DNA of 64,000 bases from CAYMZZ01 sp046297935 (GCA_046297935.1 JBKBHA010000007.1:124001-188000), one strand, 5' to 3'; shown: positions 8,278 to 17,629, numbered from the stretch's first letter. Numbers and translations are program-made. The notes: generated from the sequence alone by a model not told the origin.

Positions 8278-8850
8278 ATGAAACTTACTTTCCGTTTTCT
8301 GTTGTTTGTACTTGCTTTGATCGTTTTGACAACAGCTTGTAAAGATTTTTTCGCTGCTGAAATTGAGTATTCCGGATTTTCCCCGGTTATAGCAATTGCA
8401 CTCTTCTCCGGAATGATCATAAAGCAACGCAAGTTTAGTTTTATTTTGCCCCTGCTGGCTTTGTTGGTAAGTGATCTGATTATACACGCGCTTTTCCTTG
8501 CGGGTAAATTCGATTTTGCAGGTATCTACACCGGCCAGTGGAAAAACTATCTACTTCTTTTATCGGTTACGTTGATCGGCTGGCTGGTTCAGGCAAAAAG
8601 TTATGTTCGCATTTTCGCTGGCAGTCTGATCGCGCCTACTGTGTTTTACCTCCTGTCTAATTTTGGTGTTTGGCTGGGTGCCGATGGCGTGTTGTACAGT
8701 AAGGATTTCAGCGGACTGGTTCAGTGTTATGTGGCTGCCATACCATTTTACAAAAATGGTCTGCTGGCGTCGGTGATCTTCCTGCCGCTGTTGCTTTTTA
8801 CCTACAACAGGTTTGTCAACTTCCGCCCCGAATTACGGCTCGCAGCCTGA
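8278..8850 (+). CDS. DUF6580-like integral membrane protein
   Basis: 190 residues from the ATG at 8278, chosen because the protein then starts directly with the first membrane span (MKLTFRFLLFVLALIVL). About five hydrophobic segments follow. The segment FSPVIAIALFSGMIIKQRKFSFILPLLALLVSDLI and the later LSNFGVWLG ... YVAAIPFYKNGLLASVIF match the DUF6580 family, which resembles substrate-binding subunits of ECF vitamin transporters. The substrate is unknown. An alternative start at 8248 adds ten residues. Confidence 0.75.
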   Translation: MKLTFRFLLFVLALIVLTTACKDFFAAEIEYSGFSPVIAIALFSGMIIKQRKFSFILPLLALLVSDLIIHALFLAGKFDFAGIYTGQWKNYLLLLSVTLIGWLVQAKSYVRIFAGSLIAPTVFYLLSNFGVWLGADGVLYSKDFSGLVQCYVAAIPFYKNGLLASVIFLPLLLFTYNRFVNFRPELRLAA

Positions 8851-8853
8851 TCA

Positions 8854-9516
8854 TTAGTTGGTCACTTCTTCATTTTCCCAACGCAGGAACCAGTAACCTG
8901 CGTGAAGATCTTTGCCAGTAAACGGAACATCAATAGCATTTTTAAATAGGGGACAATCGATCACAGCGGTGTGAAACTCGCCGTTTTCGCCGCAGGGGTC
9001 TACATCCAGCGATTCCAACTCGGGTATGATGTCGGCTGTGAGAATTCGGCCAAGAAACTCAGGCCCCATTTTTTCCTGACAACTTACAATCATCGTTTTA
9101 ATGCCTGCTGAAAGCATATCCTGCAGGAGTTGTTTGCGATCCTGCTGCCACAGTGGTAGAACTGTATTCAGGTCGGCCCTGGCACACACCATTTCCTCCC
9201 AGTCGCGATGGGCCTGCAGATCAATGTCGCCAAATGCAGCCTGCTGCAGTAGATAGCCCTCTTTCAACTCCTTTAAGGCATTCGTGAAATTCTGTTCGTA
9301 GTCCTGCCAGGAACTTTGAATGAGCCTGATTGGAATACCTGCCGCAGACGCCTGTTTTTTTAACAGGCTGGCGGGCAGCCCGTGCGATCGGGAACGCTGG
9401 CCGGTTTCATTCATTACGTTCAAAAGAACGCTGAGATTTGCGCCCTCCTTTTTTGCCAGCATAGCGGCATAGCAGGAATCTTTTCCGCCGCTCCAGGAAA
9501 CCAGGGTATTCATCAT
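8854..9516 (-). CDS. Dph6-like ATP pyrophosphatase domain protein
   Basis: 220 residues. The PP-loop SGGKDS lies at residues 9-14 and marks an adenine-nucleotide alpha-hydrolase. The rest (SRSHGLPASLLKKQASAAGIP, EFLGRILTADIIPEL, DPCGENGEFHTAVIDCPLF) matches the diphthine-ammonia ligase family, DUF71. In archaea and eukaryotes these amidate diphthine on EF2, but bacteria lack diphthamide, so bacterial members must do something else. It is the last gene of a tight unit, 5 bases after rnhA. Confidence 0.85.
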   Translation of the reverse strand: MMNTLVSWSGGKDSCYAAMLAKKEGANLSVLLNVMNETGQRSRSHGLPASLLKKQASAAGIPIRLIQSSWQDYEQNFTNALKELKEGYLLQQAAFGDIDLQAHRDWEEMVCARADLNTVLPLWQQDRKQLLQDMLSAGIKTMIVSCQEKMGPEFLGRILTADIIPELESLDVDPCGENGEFHTAVIDCPLFKNAIDVPFTGKDLHAGYWFLRWENEEVTN

Positions 9517-9521
9517 TTGCT

Positions 9522-9989
9522 TTAAAGCGTGTTGGGTTCAGTTTCAAAACCTGTATCTATCAATAAGTCAGCACTGTCGGCAGCAGCCGTAGCCAACTCA
9601 TCGCATCGGTTGTTAAAGGGATTGCTTGCATGTCCTTTCACCCAGTGAAAGCGGACCTTATGCTGTTGTGCAAGACGATGGTATCGCATCCACAGATCCT
9701 GATTTTTTTTGCCGCCGGCAAATCGGGTGGCTATCCATTTCTTCAGCCATCCTTTTTCTACTGCGTCTACTATGTATTTACTGTCGGAGTAAACCGCTAC
9801 CTGCATGCCCGGCTTTTTCAGCGCTTCCAGTCCGGCAATTACCGCCATTAGTTCCATGCGGTTATTGGTTGTTCGCCGGTAACCGGCCGAAAGCTCTTTG
9901 CGGAGCTGGCCGGTCAATAATATAACGCCATAGCCACCGGGTCCGGGATTTCCCCTCGACGCGCCGTCGGTATAAATAGTAATCACCAT
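9522..9989 (-). CDS. rnhA: Ribonuclease HI
   Basis: 155 residues, usual length. The catalytic DEDD set is visible: Asp in YTDGASRGNPGPGGYG, Glu in NRMELMAVIAGLEAL, Asp in VYSDSKYIVDAV, and Asp in NNRCDELA near the end. It degrades the RNA strand of RNA:DNA hybrids in the cytoplasm. It lies 2 bases after the carboxylase gene and 5 bases before the Dph6-like gene, so the three are probably co-transcribed. Confidence 0.95.
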   Translation of the reverse strand: MVITIYTDGASRGNPGPGGYGVILLTGQLRKELSAGYRRTTNNRMELMAVIAGLEALKKPGMQVAVYSDSKYIVDAVEKGWLKKWIATRFAGGKKNQDLWMRYHRLAQQHKVRFHWVKGHASNPFNNRCDELATAAADSADLLIDTGFETEPNTL

Positions 9990-9991
9990 AC

Positions 9992-11632
9992 TCAGGTTTG
10001 AAATACACCCAGTTTGAAGTCGGGTAGATCCGCATTGTTGTTGGCAGCATGTATACCTTCAGAAATCCACAGCCGCGTGTCAGCAGGGTCTATTATATCG
10101 TCGACCCATAAGCGGGCTGCAGCATAGTAGGGAGATGTCTGAGCATCGTATTTCGATTTGATGGCTGCCAACTGTTTCTGTTCTTCTTCGGGGCTCACTT
10201 CCTGGCCCCTGGCCTTCATGGATGCTACCTGAATTTGCAGCAAAGTTTTAGCTGCCTGGTCGCCGCCCATTACTGCAATACGGGCCGTTGGCCAGGCCAC
10301 AATGAGTCGGGGATCATAGGCTTTGCCACACATAGCGTAGTTGCCTGCACCGTAGGAATTGCCCACAATGACGGTAAATTTGGGTACCACTGAATTGGCA
10401 ACGGCATTTACCAGTTTGGCACCGTCTTTAATGATGCCCGCGTGTTCACTGCGGCTACCAACCATAAAACCCGTTACATCCTGCAAAAACAGCAACGGGA
10501 TTTTCTTTTGGTTACAGTTTAAAATAAAACGGGCTGCTTTGTCGGCGCTGTCGTTGTAAATAACGCCACCCATTTGCATTTCCCCTTTCCGGCTTTTCAC
10601 AATCTTTCGCTGATTGGCAACAATACCTACTGCCCAGCCGTCGATCCTTGCGTAACCACAGAGTATAGTTTTACCATAATTTTCTTTGAACTGTTCAAAG
10701 CTGCTGCTTCCGTCGGCAGCTGCATCCACCAGCCGGTCAATAATCTCTATCATGTCGTAAGGCTTACCGTCAAAAGGGAAAATGCCGTACAGTTCGCGAG
10801 GGTCTTTAGCGGGAGCCCGTTTTTCGGTCCGGTGAAAACCAGCTTCTTTTTTTTGCCCAAGTTTCGACACGATACTTTTGATATGGTCCAGGCATTCCTT
10901 TTCTGTTTTGAACTTATAATCTGCAATGCCAGAAATCTCCGTGTGAGTATCGGCGCCCCCAAGGGTTTCGGCGTCAATATCTTCTCCTATGGCCGCCTTC
11001 ACCAGGTAGGGGCCGGCCAGGAAAATGGAACCATTATTTTCTACCATCAATGTTTCATCGCTCATGATGGGAAGGTAGGCGCCACCGGCAACACAGGGAC
11101 CCATCACTGCAGCAATCTGTGTGATTCCCATTGCGCTCATTTTTGCATTGTTCCGAAAAATGCGACCAAAATGTTCCTTGTCGGGAAAAATTTCATCCTG
11201 CATAGGCAGAAACACGCCGGCACTATCTACCAGATAGATCACGGGAAGATGATTTTCCATCGCAATCTCCTGCAACCGCAGATTTTTTTTGCCGGTTATC
11301 GGAAACCAGGCGCCCGCTTTAACTGTTTGGTCGTTGGCAACAATCATACACTGCCTGCCACTTATATATCCAATACCAGCTACCGTGCCACCTGCGGGGC
11401 AACCGCCCTGGTCGGCATACATATCAAGTCCGGCAAATGCACCAATTTCAAGAAATGGCTGATCACGGTCGGTGAGGTATTCAATTCGTTCGCGTGCAGT
11501 CAGCTTATTCTTCTCGCGTTGCCGATCGATGGATTTTTTGCCACCGCCCTCACGGACCTTTTCCAGCACGCGATTGCGCCGGCTCATCAACTGCCGCATC
11601 TCATCTTCGTTTCGATTAAATTCAATATTCAT
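9992..11632 (-). CDS. Acyl-CoA carboxylase carboxyltransferase beta subunit
   Basis: 546 residues from the ATG at 11632. It has both halves of the carboxyltransferase fold: N-terminal GLDMYADQGGCPAGGTVAGIGYISGRQCMIVANDQTVKAGAWFP, and C-terminal LLFLQDVTGFMVGSRSEHAGIIKDGAKLVNAVANSVVPKFTVIVGNSYGAGNYAM. The family includes methylcrotonyl-, geranyl- and propionyl-CoA carboxylases; the sequence looks most like the methylcrotonyl type (leucine breakdown). The biotin-carrying alpha subunit is not in this window. A start at 11740 would add 36 residues, but the -7 box at 11655-11662 lies inside that stretch, so the shorter start is preferred. Confidence 0.9.
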   Translation of the reverse strand: MNIEFNRNEDEMRQLMSRRNRVLEKVREGGGKKSIDRQREKNKLTARERIEYLTDRDQPFLEIGAFAGLDMYADQGGCPAGGTVAGIGYISGRQCMIVANDQTVKAGAWFPITGKKNLRLQEIAMENHLPVIYLVDSAGVFLPMQDEIFPDKEHFGRIFRNNAKMSAMGITQIAAVMGPCVAGGAYLPIMSDETLMVENNGSIFLAGPYLVKAAIGEDIDAETLGGADTHTEISGIADYKFKTEKECLDHIKSIVSKLGQKKEAGFHRTEKRAPAKDPRELYGIFPFDGKPYDMIEIIDRLVDAAADGSSSFEQFKENYGKTILCGYARIDGWAVGIVANQRKIVKSRKGEMQMGGVIYNDSADKAARFILNCNQKKIPLLFLQDVTGFMVGSRSEHAGIIKDGAKLVNAVANSVVPKFTVIVGNSYGAGNYAMCGKAYDPRLIVAWPTARIAVMGGDQAAKTLLQIQVASMKARGQEVSPEEEQKQLAAIKSKYDAQTSPYYAAARLWVDDIIDPADTRLWISEGIHAANNNADLPDFKLGVFQT

Positions 11633-11654
11633 ATAGTAAGCGGTACTTGAAGTA

Positions 11655-11662
11655 CAAAGATA
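11655..11662 (-). promoter_or_regulatory. Bacteroidota -7 box of the carboxylase-rnhA-Dph6 unit
   Basis: TATCTTTG on the minus strand matches TAnnTTTG; no exact TTTG upstream. The predicted transcript starts about 15 nt before the ATG at 11632. Confidence 0.45.
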
Positions 11663-11773
11663 ATCGCAATGACTTAGCAATCCCTTTTTGCGAAACCTTA
11701 ACAGCCATACGCTGTGAAAAGTGCGAGGGTTGGTATCCAAACTGAACTAACCGCTCAACCCAACCAACGTTAT

Positions 11774-12595
11774 ATGCGATATTTTCTTCAATATCTGCTG
11801 GCACTGGCCACACAGCTATCCTGTCAGTTGCCTGCCGACCAGGATGCTACACCGCTGCACCAGGCCAGGACCGTTAGTGAAATTGGACTGCCTTCAGGCC
11901 TTCACCGAAATATGTTGGACACAGGATCGTTTGGGCAATGGCTTCGCAATCATAAACTGAAGAAGGACAAAATAGTTCGATTGTTTGACGGCAGGATCCG
12001 AAGCAGGCAAGAGTCGGTTTATGCGGTATTGGACATGAAGACAGGCACCCGCGACCTGCAGCAGTGTGCAGACGCCATTATTCGCCTTAGGGCAGAGTAT
12101 CTGTTTGAAAAAGGCGAATGGGCGGCCATCTCATTTCTGAGCACCAGCGGACAGCAAATGCGGTTTGCTGATTGGTGCGAAGGGAAGCGGTTCAGGGTAA
12201 AAGGTCAGCGGCTTGAAGCCTGGCAGGCTATGCCCCATTCGCCCCCGAGTTTGAAACAGCTGGATCAATGGCTGGAATTTGTGTTCACCTATGCCGGCAC
12301 ATGGTCTTTACAGCAACAACTGAGGCCGCGTCAGGCCGGCTCCCGGCTTCAGCCGGGTGACGTTATTGTGGAAGGCGGATTTCCCGGACACGCCATGCTG
12401 GTTATTGATGTGGCGGAGAATGCTGAAGGCAAAGAGTTTTTTATGTTGGCGCAAAGCTATATGCCTGCGCAGGATATGCATATTGTTGTAAACAGCAATG
12501 TTGCCGGCAATTCCCCCTGGTACGAAAGGGAATCTGGTTCGCTGGCTACGCCCGATTGGGTATTCAATTCCACCCGTTTTTTTACCTGGCCCTAA
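11774..12595 (+). CDS. DUF4846-like exported protein
   Basis: 273 residues from the ATG at 11774, which gives a signal peptide (MRYFLQYLLALATQL). The mature protein matches the DUF4846 pattern: SFGQWLRNHKLK, a later VYAVLDMKTGTRDLQQCADAIIRLRAEYLF, then PGDVIVEGGFPGHAMLVIDVAEN and FMLAQSYMPAQDMHI. His in PGHAMLV and the MLAQSYMPAQ stretch recall a papain-like fold, but catalysis is unproven. A start at 11714 would overlap the divergent promoter region and is less likely. Confidence 0.75.
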   Translation: MRYFLQYLLALATQLSCQLPADQDATPLHQARTVSEIGLPSGLHRNMLDTGSFGQWLRNHKLKKDKIVRLFDGRIRSRQESVYAVLDMKTGTRDLQQCADAIIRLRAEYLFEKGEWAAISFLSTSGQQMRFADWCEGKRFRVKGQRLEAWQAMPHSPPSLKQLDQWLEFVFTYAGTWSLQQQLRPRQAGSRLQPGDVIVEGGFPGHAMLVIDVAENAEGKEFFMLAQSYMPAQDMHIVVNSNVAGNSPWYERESGSLATPDWVFNSTRFFTWP

Positions 12596-12600
12596 ATAAA

Positions 12601-12628
12601 AAGCCCCGCCGGAAGCGGGGCTTTTTTA
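12601..12628. terminator. Bidirectional intrinsic terminator
   Basis: AAGCCCCGC (12601-12609) pairs with GCGGGGCTT (12615-12623). T-runs follow on the plus strand (12622-12627), and A-rich sequence before it gives a T-run on the minus strand. It lies between convergent genes and serves both. Confidence 0.9.
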
Positions 12629-12650
12629 TATTCGGCCGTGTGTTCATTTT

Positions 12651-15600
12651 CTAGTTAAACAGGTAGCGAAGACCAAACTGCATGTAGTAGGTCGAAGTCA
12701 CGCTCGCGTCGTCACGGAAGGTGCTGGTAGCAAGACCGGTACGATCGGTAGCCAGCTGGAAGATCGGCCGCGTGGTACCACCAGGAACCAGTGCGTTTTG
12801 GTTGGTAGGTACGAGTATAGCCGCTGCATTCAATGTTTTGAATGTGCTCCAGCCACTATTCAGCAGGTTACCGAAGTTGAAGATATCGAGACTGAACTGC
12901 AGAGTATTCCGGTTCTTACCGATATTGGTAAACAAATCCTGCATAATTCGAACGTCTACCTGATTTCTCCAGGGGAACAATCCGCCGTTACGCTCAGCGT
13001 ACTGTCCTTTGCGATCGCGCAGATATTTGTCCTGCTCAACATAGGCAAAGAACAGATCACTTTGCTCCTGGGCACTATAAGTAACACCGTTTACAGTTTT
13101 GGGTGCAAAGGTGATTTCCGAAGCGTTACGCGGGATATAGATCAGATCGTTACCATTGAAACCATCGCGGTTGAAATCCTGACCATATACATACGAGAAA
13201 CGACCCTGCGACTGACCACTATAGAAAATTGATATGGTAGTTGCCAGATGTTTAAGGTATTCTTTCTTATACGAAATCATCGCAGTAACACGATCAGGCA
13301 CTACGTAATCGGCATACCCAAGCATTGGGTAATTGGTGCCGTTGAACTGGCGGGTATTCTGCCAGGCCGACAAAGGCTGATCACCACCACCATCGTACAG
13401 GTTATTTGCGTACGATTTCGTATAGCTGATTGAGGCGGTAAAGCCGCGGTCAAACTGCTTGGTGATGGTACCACTCAAAGAGAAGTAGTGACCTTTGTTA
13501 CCGTTTTTCATCACCACGGTGTTCAAAGCCTGCGTGCCGGTGGCACTGGCCTGACCCTGATTGTTCAGCGGATTGATGAAGCGGGTTGTGTTGGTGCTTG
13601 GATACATATTCCTGTTATCGGGATATCCTGATACGCCCAATGGTGCAGGATTTACCAGATTCACGTTGTCGAACAAAGTAGTCACGATATCGCGGTTATA
13701 AATCGCTTCCAAAGTAAATATCGTTCCCCAGCCGAGCTTGGTATCCAGCCCGAGGCTTGACTTCCAGGTTTGTGGAAACTTGAATTCAGGATCCAGCGCG
13801 CTGATTGTACCCGGAATAACTGTTCCGGCAGCCGGAGGAGTGGGGGGCAAATAAAAACGAGGATCGGGATTAAACGGTCCAGGCACGGTGTTTTGGCCAG
13901 TGAAGGACTGAGTAACCTGCAACATACCTGCGTCGCCCGACTGGCTTACGATCCATACAAATGGTACACGACCGGTGAAGATGCCGGTACCTCCGCGCAA
14001 CTGCAGGGAGCGGTCTCCATAGATGTCGTAGTTGAAGCCAACGCGGGGAGAAAGCAAAACGCGTTTTTTAGGCAGCACGCCTGTATTGATCTTGCGATTC
14101 TCTGCAAAGGTGAGCTGCGATACCAGGGGGTGCTCTTTTACTTCCGATACGTCGGGGTAGGTAGGCAGGTCCGCACGCAAACCATAGGTAAGTCGGAACT
14201 TGTTGTTTACTGCCCACTCATCCTGCAAGTACGCACTGTATTGTGCAAACTTGAAACTGGGGAAAGCCTGTGCAAAGCCTTCCGACAAAGAATAAGTGTA
14301 AGCAAAGTTGATGGGGTTTACACGGTTGGCAGGATTAGGATCGGCTGCCGATACAAAGTCTTCCCATGAATCGTAAACATAATAGCTGGTACCAAAACGT
14401 TGGAAACCGTTGACCGTTTCGCTCAACTCGATCTGAATACCACCAGTGAGCGTGTGCTTGCCAGCAGTGTACGTGATGTTGTCGGTGATATTATACATTT
14501 TCACCTGACGCAGGTTGCCGTAAGAGAATGGCTCATAGCCAAAAGTGGCAAATGCAGTACCGTCTTTCAAAATGTCTACCAGCGGGAAGATATCACTATC
14601 AGATTCGCGGGAGTCATCCTGATTGGTATAGGTTGCGCGTAATACATTCGAAAAACGCTTACCGAATTGTGAATTTAATTCAAAGGCGAGCGAGTAGAAA
14701 TTAGCGCCCTGACGGTAAGAAGAATTCTTGAAGAAAAGGTGGTTATTGGCCGAGCTGTTACGTCCACCATTGGTTGGGAAGCTGAATCCCGATCCGCTGG
14801 TTGATGTGCTGGTAGGGCTGGGGCTGCTACCTTCTACCTGGCTGTACCGTATGTTCATACGGTGCTTGGTATTAATATTCCAATCCAGGCGCGCCATTAT
14901 TTTAGTACGCTTGATTTCGGTGGAATAATTGTCGTAGGGACCTGTTTCATATCCGTAAGTGTCGCGAAGGTATTGGCTGATAGCGTCCATTTCGGCTGCG
15001 GTTGGCCTTGCAACGTTAGGATTGTTTTGGCCGAAAGGCATCGAAGGCGTTGCTGCCACCAGGGTTTGAATTTGCCGCGGCTGATTTTCCGTTTCATAGT
15101 TGATAAAGAAAAACAGCTTGTTCTTGATGATCGGGCCGCCAATACGCGCACCAATTTGTTCGAAATCAAAGGCCGGGCGGTTGATTTCCTGTTTATTTAC
15201 TTTTCCTCCCTGTTGTTTTTCGGAACGCCAGTAGCGATAAACCGATCCCTGAAACTGGTTGGTACCAGAGCGGGTTACCGCGTTGATAGAACTACCAATA
15301 AAGCCAGACTGACGGATATCAAAGGGGCTGATGCTAACGGAGATTTCGTCGAGAGCATCCAGCGAGATAGGCGCTCCATCGGCCGGCAGGTTAGATCCAA
15401 TACCGAAGCTGTTGTTAAAGTCGGCACCGTCGATAGTAAAGTTGTTTTGACGGTAGTTTCCACCTGCCACGGAAGCGCCATTCGACTGCGGTGTGGCACG
15501 TGTCAGGTCATTGATATTACGAGAAATAGATGGCAGGCGCTCAATCTCGCGACGGCCGATATTCGTTACCGCTCCGGTTCTGTTGGCATTCAGGATCGGG

Positions 15601-15977
15601 TTTTTCCGTCCGGCTGCTGTAACCACCACATTGGTAAGTGTATTTTCGCCGTCTCCAAGGGTCGCATCCAACACAAAATCTTCAGCCAGTTTCAGAAATA
15701 CGTCGTCGAATTTCTGAGTGGTAAAACCCACAAAGCTGATTTCCACATGATACGGGCCACCGGGCCTCATGTTGGGGATGGTAAAACGTCCGCCGGTAGA
15801 AGTGATGGCGGAATACCTGGTGCCGGATGGCAGGTGAACTGCCGTTACGCTGGCACCGGTGAGTGCTTCTCCAGCTGCGTTCTTGGTCACACCGCTCATG
15901 GTACTGGTGGTAACCTGAGCGTAGACTCCGCCGGCGACCAATAGGATAGCCGCCAGAAACAGGATTCTCTTAAGCAT
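12651..15977 (-). CDS. TonB-dependent receptor, Oar-like
   Basis: 1108 residues. A signal peptide (1-20, ending VYAQ) is followed by a CarboxypepD_reg domain (about 22-110), a plug (about 115-250, with NNFTIDGADFNNSFGIGSN and RSGTNQFQGSVY) and a large beta-barrel that ends in MQFGLRYLFN with a terminal aromatic-x-Asn. This order matches the Oar-like family of outer-membrane receptors; Oar of Myxococcus exports or imports a protein/peptide ligand, and the substrate here is unknown. No SusD-like partner is adjacent, which also argues for the Oar type rather than SusC. Confidence 0.9.
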   Translation of the reverse strand: MLKRILFLAAILLVAGGVYAQVTTSTMSGVTKNAAGEALTGASVTAVHLPSGTRYSAITSTGGRFTIPNMRPGGPYHVEISFVGFTTQKFDDVFLKLAEDFVLDATLGDGENTLTNVVVTAAGRKNPILNANRTGAVTNIGRREIERLPSISRNINDLTRATPQSNGASVAGGNYRQNNFTIDGADFNNSFGIGSNLPADGAPISLDALDEISVSISPFDIRQSGFIGSSINAVTRSGTNQFQGSVYRYWRSEKQQGGKVNKQEINRPAFDFEQIGARIGGPIIKNKLFFFINYETENQPRQIQTLVAATPSMPFGQNNPNVARPTAAEMDAISQYLRDTYGYETGPYDNYSTEIKRTKIMARLDWNINTKHRMNIRYSQVEGSSPSPTSTSTSGSGFSFPTNGGRNSSANNHLFFKNSSYRQGANFYSLAFELNSQFGKRFSNVLRATYTNQDDSRESDSDIFPLVDILKDGTAFATFGYEPFSYGNLRQVKMYNITDNITYTAGKHTLTGGIQIELSETVNGFQRFGTSYYVYDSWEDFVSAADPNPANRVNPINFAYTYSLSEGFAQAFPSFKFAQYSAYLQDEWAVNNKFRLTYGLRADLPTYPDVSEVKEHPLVSQLTFAENRKINTGVLPKKRVLLSPRVGFNYDIYGDRSLQLRGGTGIFTGRVPFVWIVSQSGDAGMLQVTQSFTGQNTVPGPFNPDPRFYLPPTPPAAGTVIPGTISALDPEFKFPQTWKSSLGLDTKLGWGTIFTLEAIYNRDIVTTLFDNVNLVNPAPLGVSGYPDNRNMYPSTNTTRFINPLNNQGQASATGTQALNTVVMKNGNKGHYFSLSGTITKQFDRGFTASISYTKSYANNLYDGGGDQPLSAWQNTRQFNGTNYPMLGYADYVVPDRVTAMISYKKEYLKHLATTISIFYSGQSQGRFSYVYGQDFNRDGFNGNDLIYIPRNASEITFAPKTVNGVTYSAQEQSDLFFAYVEQDKYLRDRKGQYAERNGGLFPWRNQVDVRIMQDLFTNIGKNRNTLQFSLDIFNFGNLLNSGWSTFKTLNAAAILVPTNQNALVPGGTTRPIFQLATDRTGLATSTFRDDASVTSTYYMQFGLRYLFN

Positions 15978-16130
15978 ATAGTTTAGTTTACGTGATTGTG
16001 CTGCAAAGAAAGGGAATATTCCTCAACCAAATATGGCCAAAATATTAACAATCGTTACCCTCCCGCCGGCCGGTTTGGCAGCCGCTCCGACCGACCAATG
16101 GTTAAACATTAATAGCGTGCGGATTGTTAC

Positions 16131-16138
16131 TAACTTTG
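16131..16138 (+). promoter_or_regulatory. Bacteroidota -7 box of ribBA
   Basis: TAACTTTG matches TAnnTTTG exactly, 17 bases before the ATG at 16156. The -33 position reads only TTAA. It implies a leader of about 10 nt, so no FMN riboswitch can be present in the transcript. Confidence 0.5.
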
Positions 16139-16155
16139 CACAAATTTTGAGCGAT

Positions 16156-17355
16156 ATGTTTAACAGCATTGAAGAGGCGATTGAAGACATACGGGCCGGG
16201 AAACTGGTCATCGTGGTAGACGATGAAGACCGTGAAAATGAAGGAGATTTTATAACCGCAGCAGCCAATATAACTCCCGAAGTAGTCAACTTTATGACAA
16301 AGCACGGGCGAGGCCTGATCTGTGTGCCCCTGCCCGAAGACCATTGCGATGCCCTGGGCCTGGAACTGATGGTTAATAATAATACCGCCCTTCATGAAAC
16401 CGCATTTACGGTGTCGGTTGACCTGTTGGGACATGGCTGCACTACCGGCATTTCTGCACAGGACCGCTCAAAAACCATTCAGGCACTGATCGACCCGGAA
16501 ACAAGTCCTGCCGACCTGGGCCGACCCGGCCACATTTTTCCGTTGAGGGCAAAAAAAGGCGGGGTACTCCGTAGGGCAGGGCATACCGAGGCAACAGTGG
16601 ACCTGGCCCGGCTGGCCGGCTTTCCACCTCCCTACGGTGGGGTGCTGGTTGAAATCATGAACGACGACGGTACTATGGCCCGTCTGCCGGAATTGATAGA
16701 AGTAGCCAGGAAATTTGATTTCAAACTGATTTCTATTAAAGACCTGATCGAGTACCGCTTAAAACGCGACTCACTGATTGAAGAAATAGTGAGGGTAGAC
16801 ATGCCAACCAAGTTTGGTGAATTCAAGCTGGTAGCCTTTAAAGAAAAGAATTCTGCCAACGAGCACCTGGCACTGATTAAGGGAGAGTGGGAAAAAGACG
16901 AACCCATCATGGTACGCGTTCATTCCTCCTGCTTTACCGGCGATATACTTGGATCGCTCCGATGCGACTGTGGCGATCAATTGCACAAAGCCATGGAAAT
17001 GGTACAGGAAGAGGGAAGGGGAGTGATTTTGTACATGAACCAGGAGGGGCGCGGAATCGGGTTGCTGAATAAACTCAAAGCCTATCGTCTGCAGGAAGAA
17101 GGCATGGATACGGTGGAAGCCAATCTTCATCTGGGGTTTCAAATGGATCAACGAGACTATGGTGTAGGCGCACAAATATTAAGACATCTGGGCGTAACCA
17201 AACTCCGGCTGATGAGCAATAACCCACGCAAGCGGGTTGGCCTGATCGGTTATGGTCTCGAGATTGTAGAGAACATTCCCATCGTTTGTCAGTCAAACCC
17301 CTACAATGAGAAATACCTGGCGACGAAGAAGAATAAGCTGGGGCATGAAATTTAG
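16156..17355 (+). CDS. ribBA: Bifunctional DHBP synthase / GTP cyclohydrolase II
   Basis: 399 residues from the ATG at 16156. The N-terminal half is 3,4-dihydroxy-2-butanone-4-phosphate synthase (VVDDEDRENEGDFI, later HGCTTGISAQDRSKTIQ). The C-terminal half is GTP cyclohydrolase II with the zinc cysteines in SSCFTGDILGSLRCDCGDQL and the GRGIGLLNK loop. The enzyme carries out the first step of each branch of riboflavin synthesis. A start at 16033 lies upstream of the -7 box and adds 41 residues unlike the family. The other rib genes are not here. Confidence 0.95.
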   Translation: MFNSIEEAIEDIRAGKLVIVVDDEDRENEGDFITAAANITPEVVNFMTKHGRGLICVPLPEDHCDALGLELMVNNNTALHETAFTVSVDLLGHGCTTGISAQDRSKTIQALIDPETSPADLGRPGHIFPLRAKKGGVLRRAGHTEATVDLARLAGFPPPYGGVLVEIMNDDGTMARLPELIEVARKFDFKLISIKDLIEYRLKRDSLIEEIVRVDMPTKFGEFKLVAFKEKNSANEHLALIKGEWEKDEPIMVRVHSSCFTGDILGSLRCDCGDQLHKAMEMVQEEGRGVILYMNQEGRGIGLLNKLKAYRLQEEGMDTVEANLHLGFQMDQRDYGVGAQILRHLGVTKLRLMSNNPRKRVGLIGYGLEIVENIPIVCQSNPYNEKYLATKKNKLGHEI

Positions 17356-17356
17356 G

Positions 17357-17628
17357 ATTGTTGAATGGTTGAATTGTTGAGTTGTTGAATTGTTTGTTGA
17401 TTCTTTGTTGAGGTGTAGGAATGTATTTCATCTGCGTAAATCTGTGCAAAAATCTGCGTAAATCTGCGGGAACAGGCTTGTTGTAGTTTATGCAAGTCGC
17501 TTAAACAAATGCTTTTCTCATCCCGCAGATTTACGCGGTTTTATTTTCATTCAGTTTGCATGAGCAGCTCCCAAAAACAACTGCCATGAACAACTGAACA
17601 ACTCAACAACTCAACAATTCAACAACCT
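17357..17628. repeat. Compound palindromic repeat element A
   Basis: The 274 bases between ribBA and tamB are almost filled by a nested inverted repeat. The outer left arm (17357-17413) is a degenerate TTGTTGAATTGTTGAG-type tandem; the outer right arm (about 17585-17626) is its complement (CAACTCAACAATTCAAC type). The inner core starts TCTGCGTAAATCTGTG (17431) and includes GCGTAAATCTGCGGGA (17456-17471), whose exact complement lies at 17521-17536. The same core occurs at 54.35-54.49 kb with different arms. The 50 bases between the inner arms show no gene. Besides acting as a bidirectional structure between convergent genes, no function is evident. Confidence 0.85.
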
Positions 17629-17629
17629 T

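Noticed and set aside
10574..11650. Long antisense reading frame (358 residues) over the carboxylase gene
   Set aside because: The opposite strand encodes a clear carboxyltransferase along the same stretch; no motifs in the antisense product.
14862..15944. Long antisense reading frame (360 residues) over the Oar-like receptor
   Set aside because: It lies fully inside a well-supported receptor gene, has no family-like motifs, and its composition is that of a shadow frame.
16033..16155. Possible FMN riboswitch before ribBA
   Set aside because: The -7 box at 16131 leaves a leader of about ten nucleotides, too short for the aptamer, and no conserved RFN boxes are visible.
17357..17628. Element A as an insertion sequence
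   Set aside because: No transposase frame, no terminal target duplication seen; it is only a nested inverted repeat.
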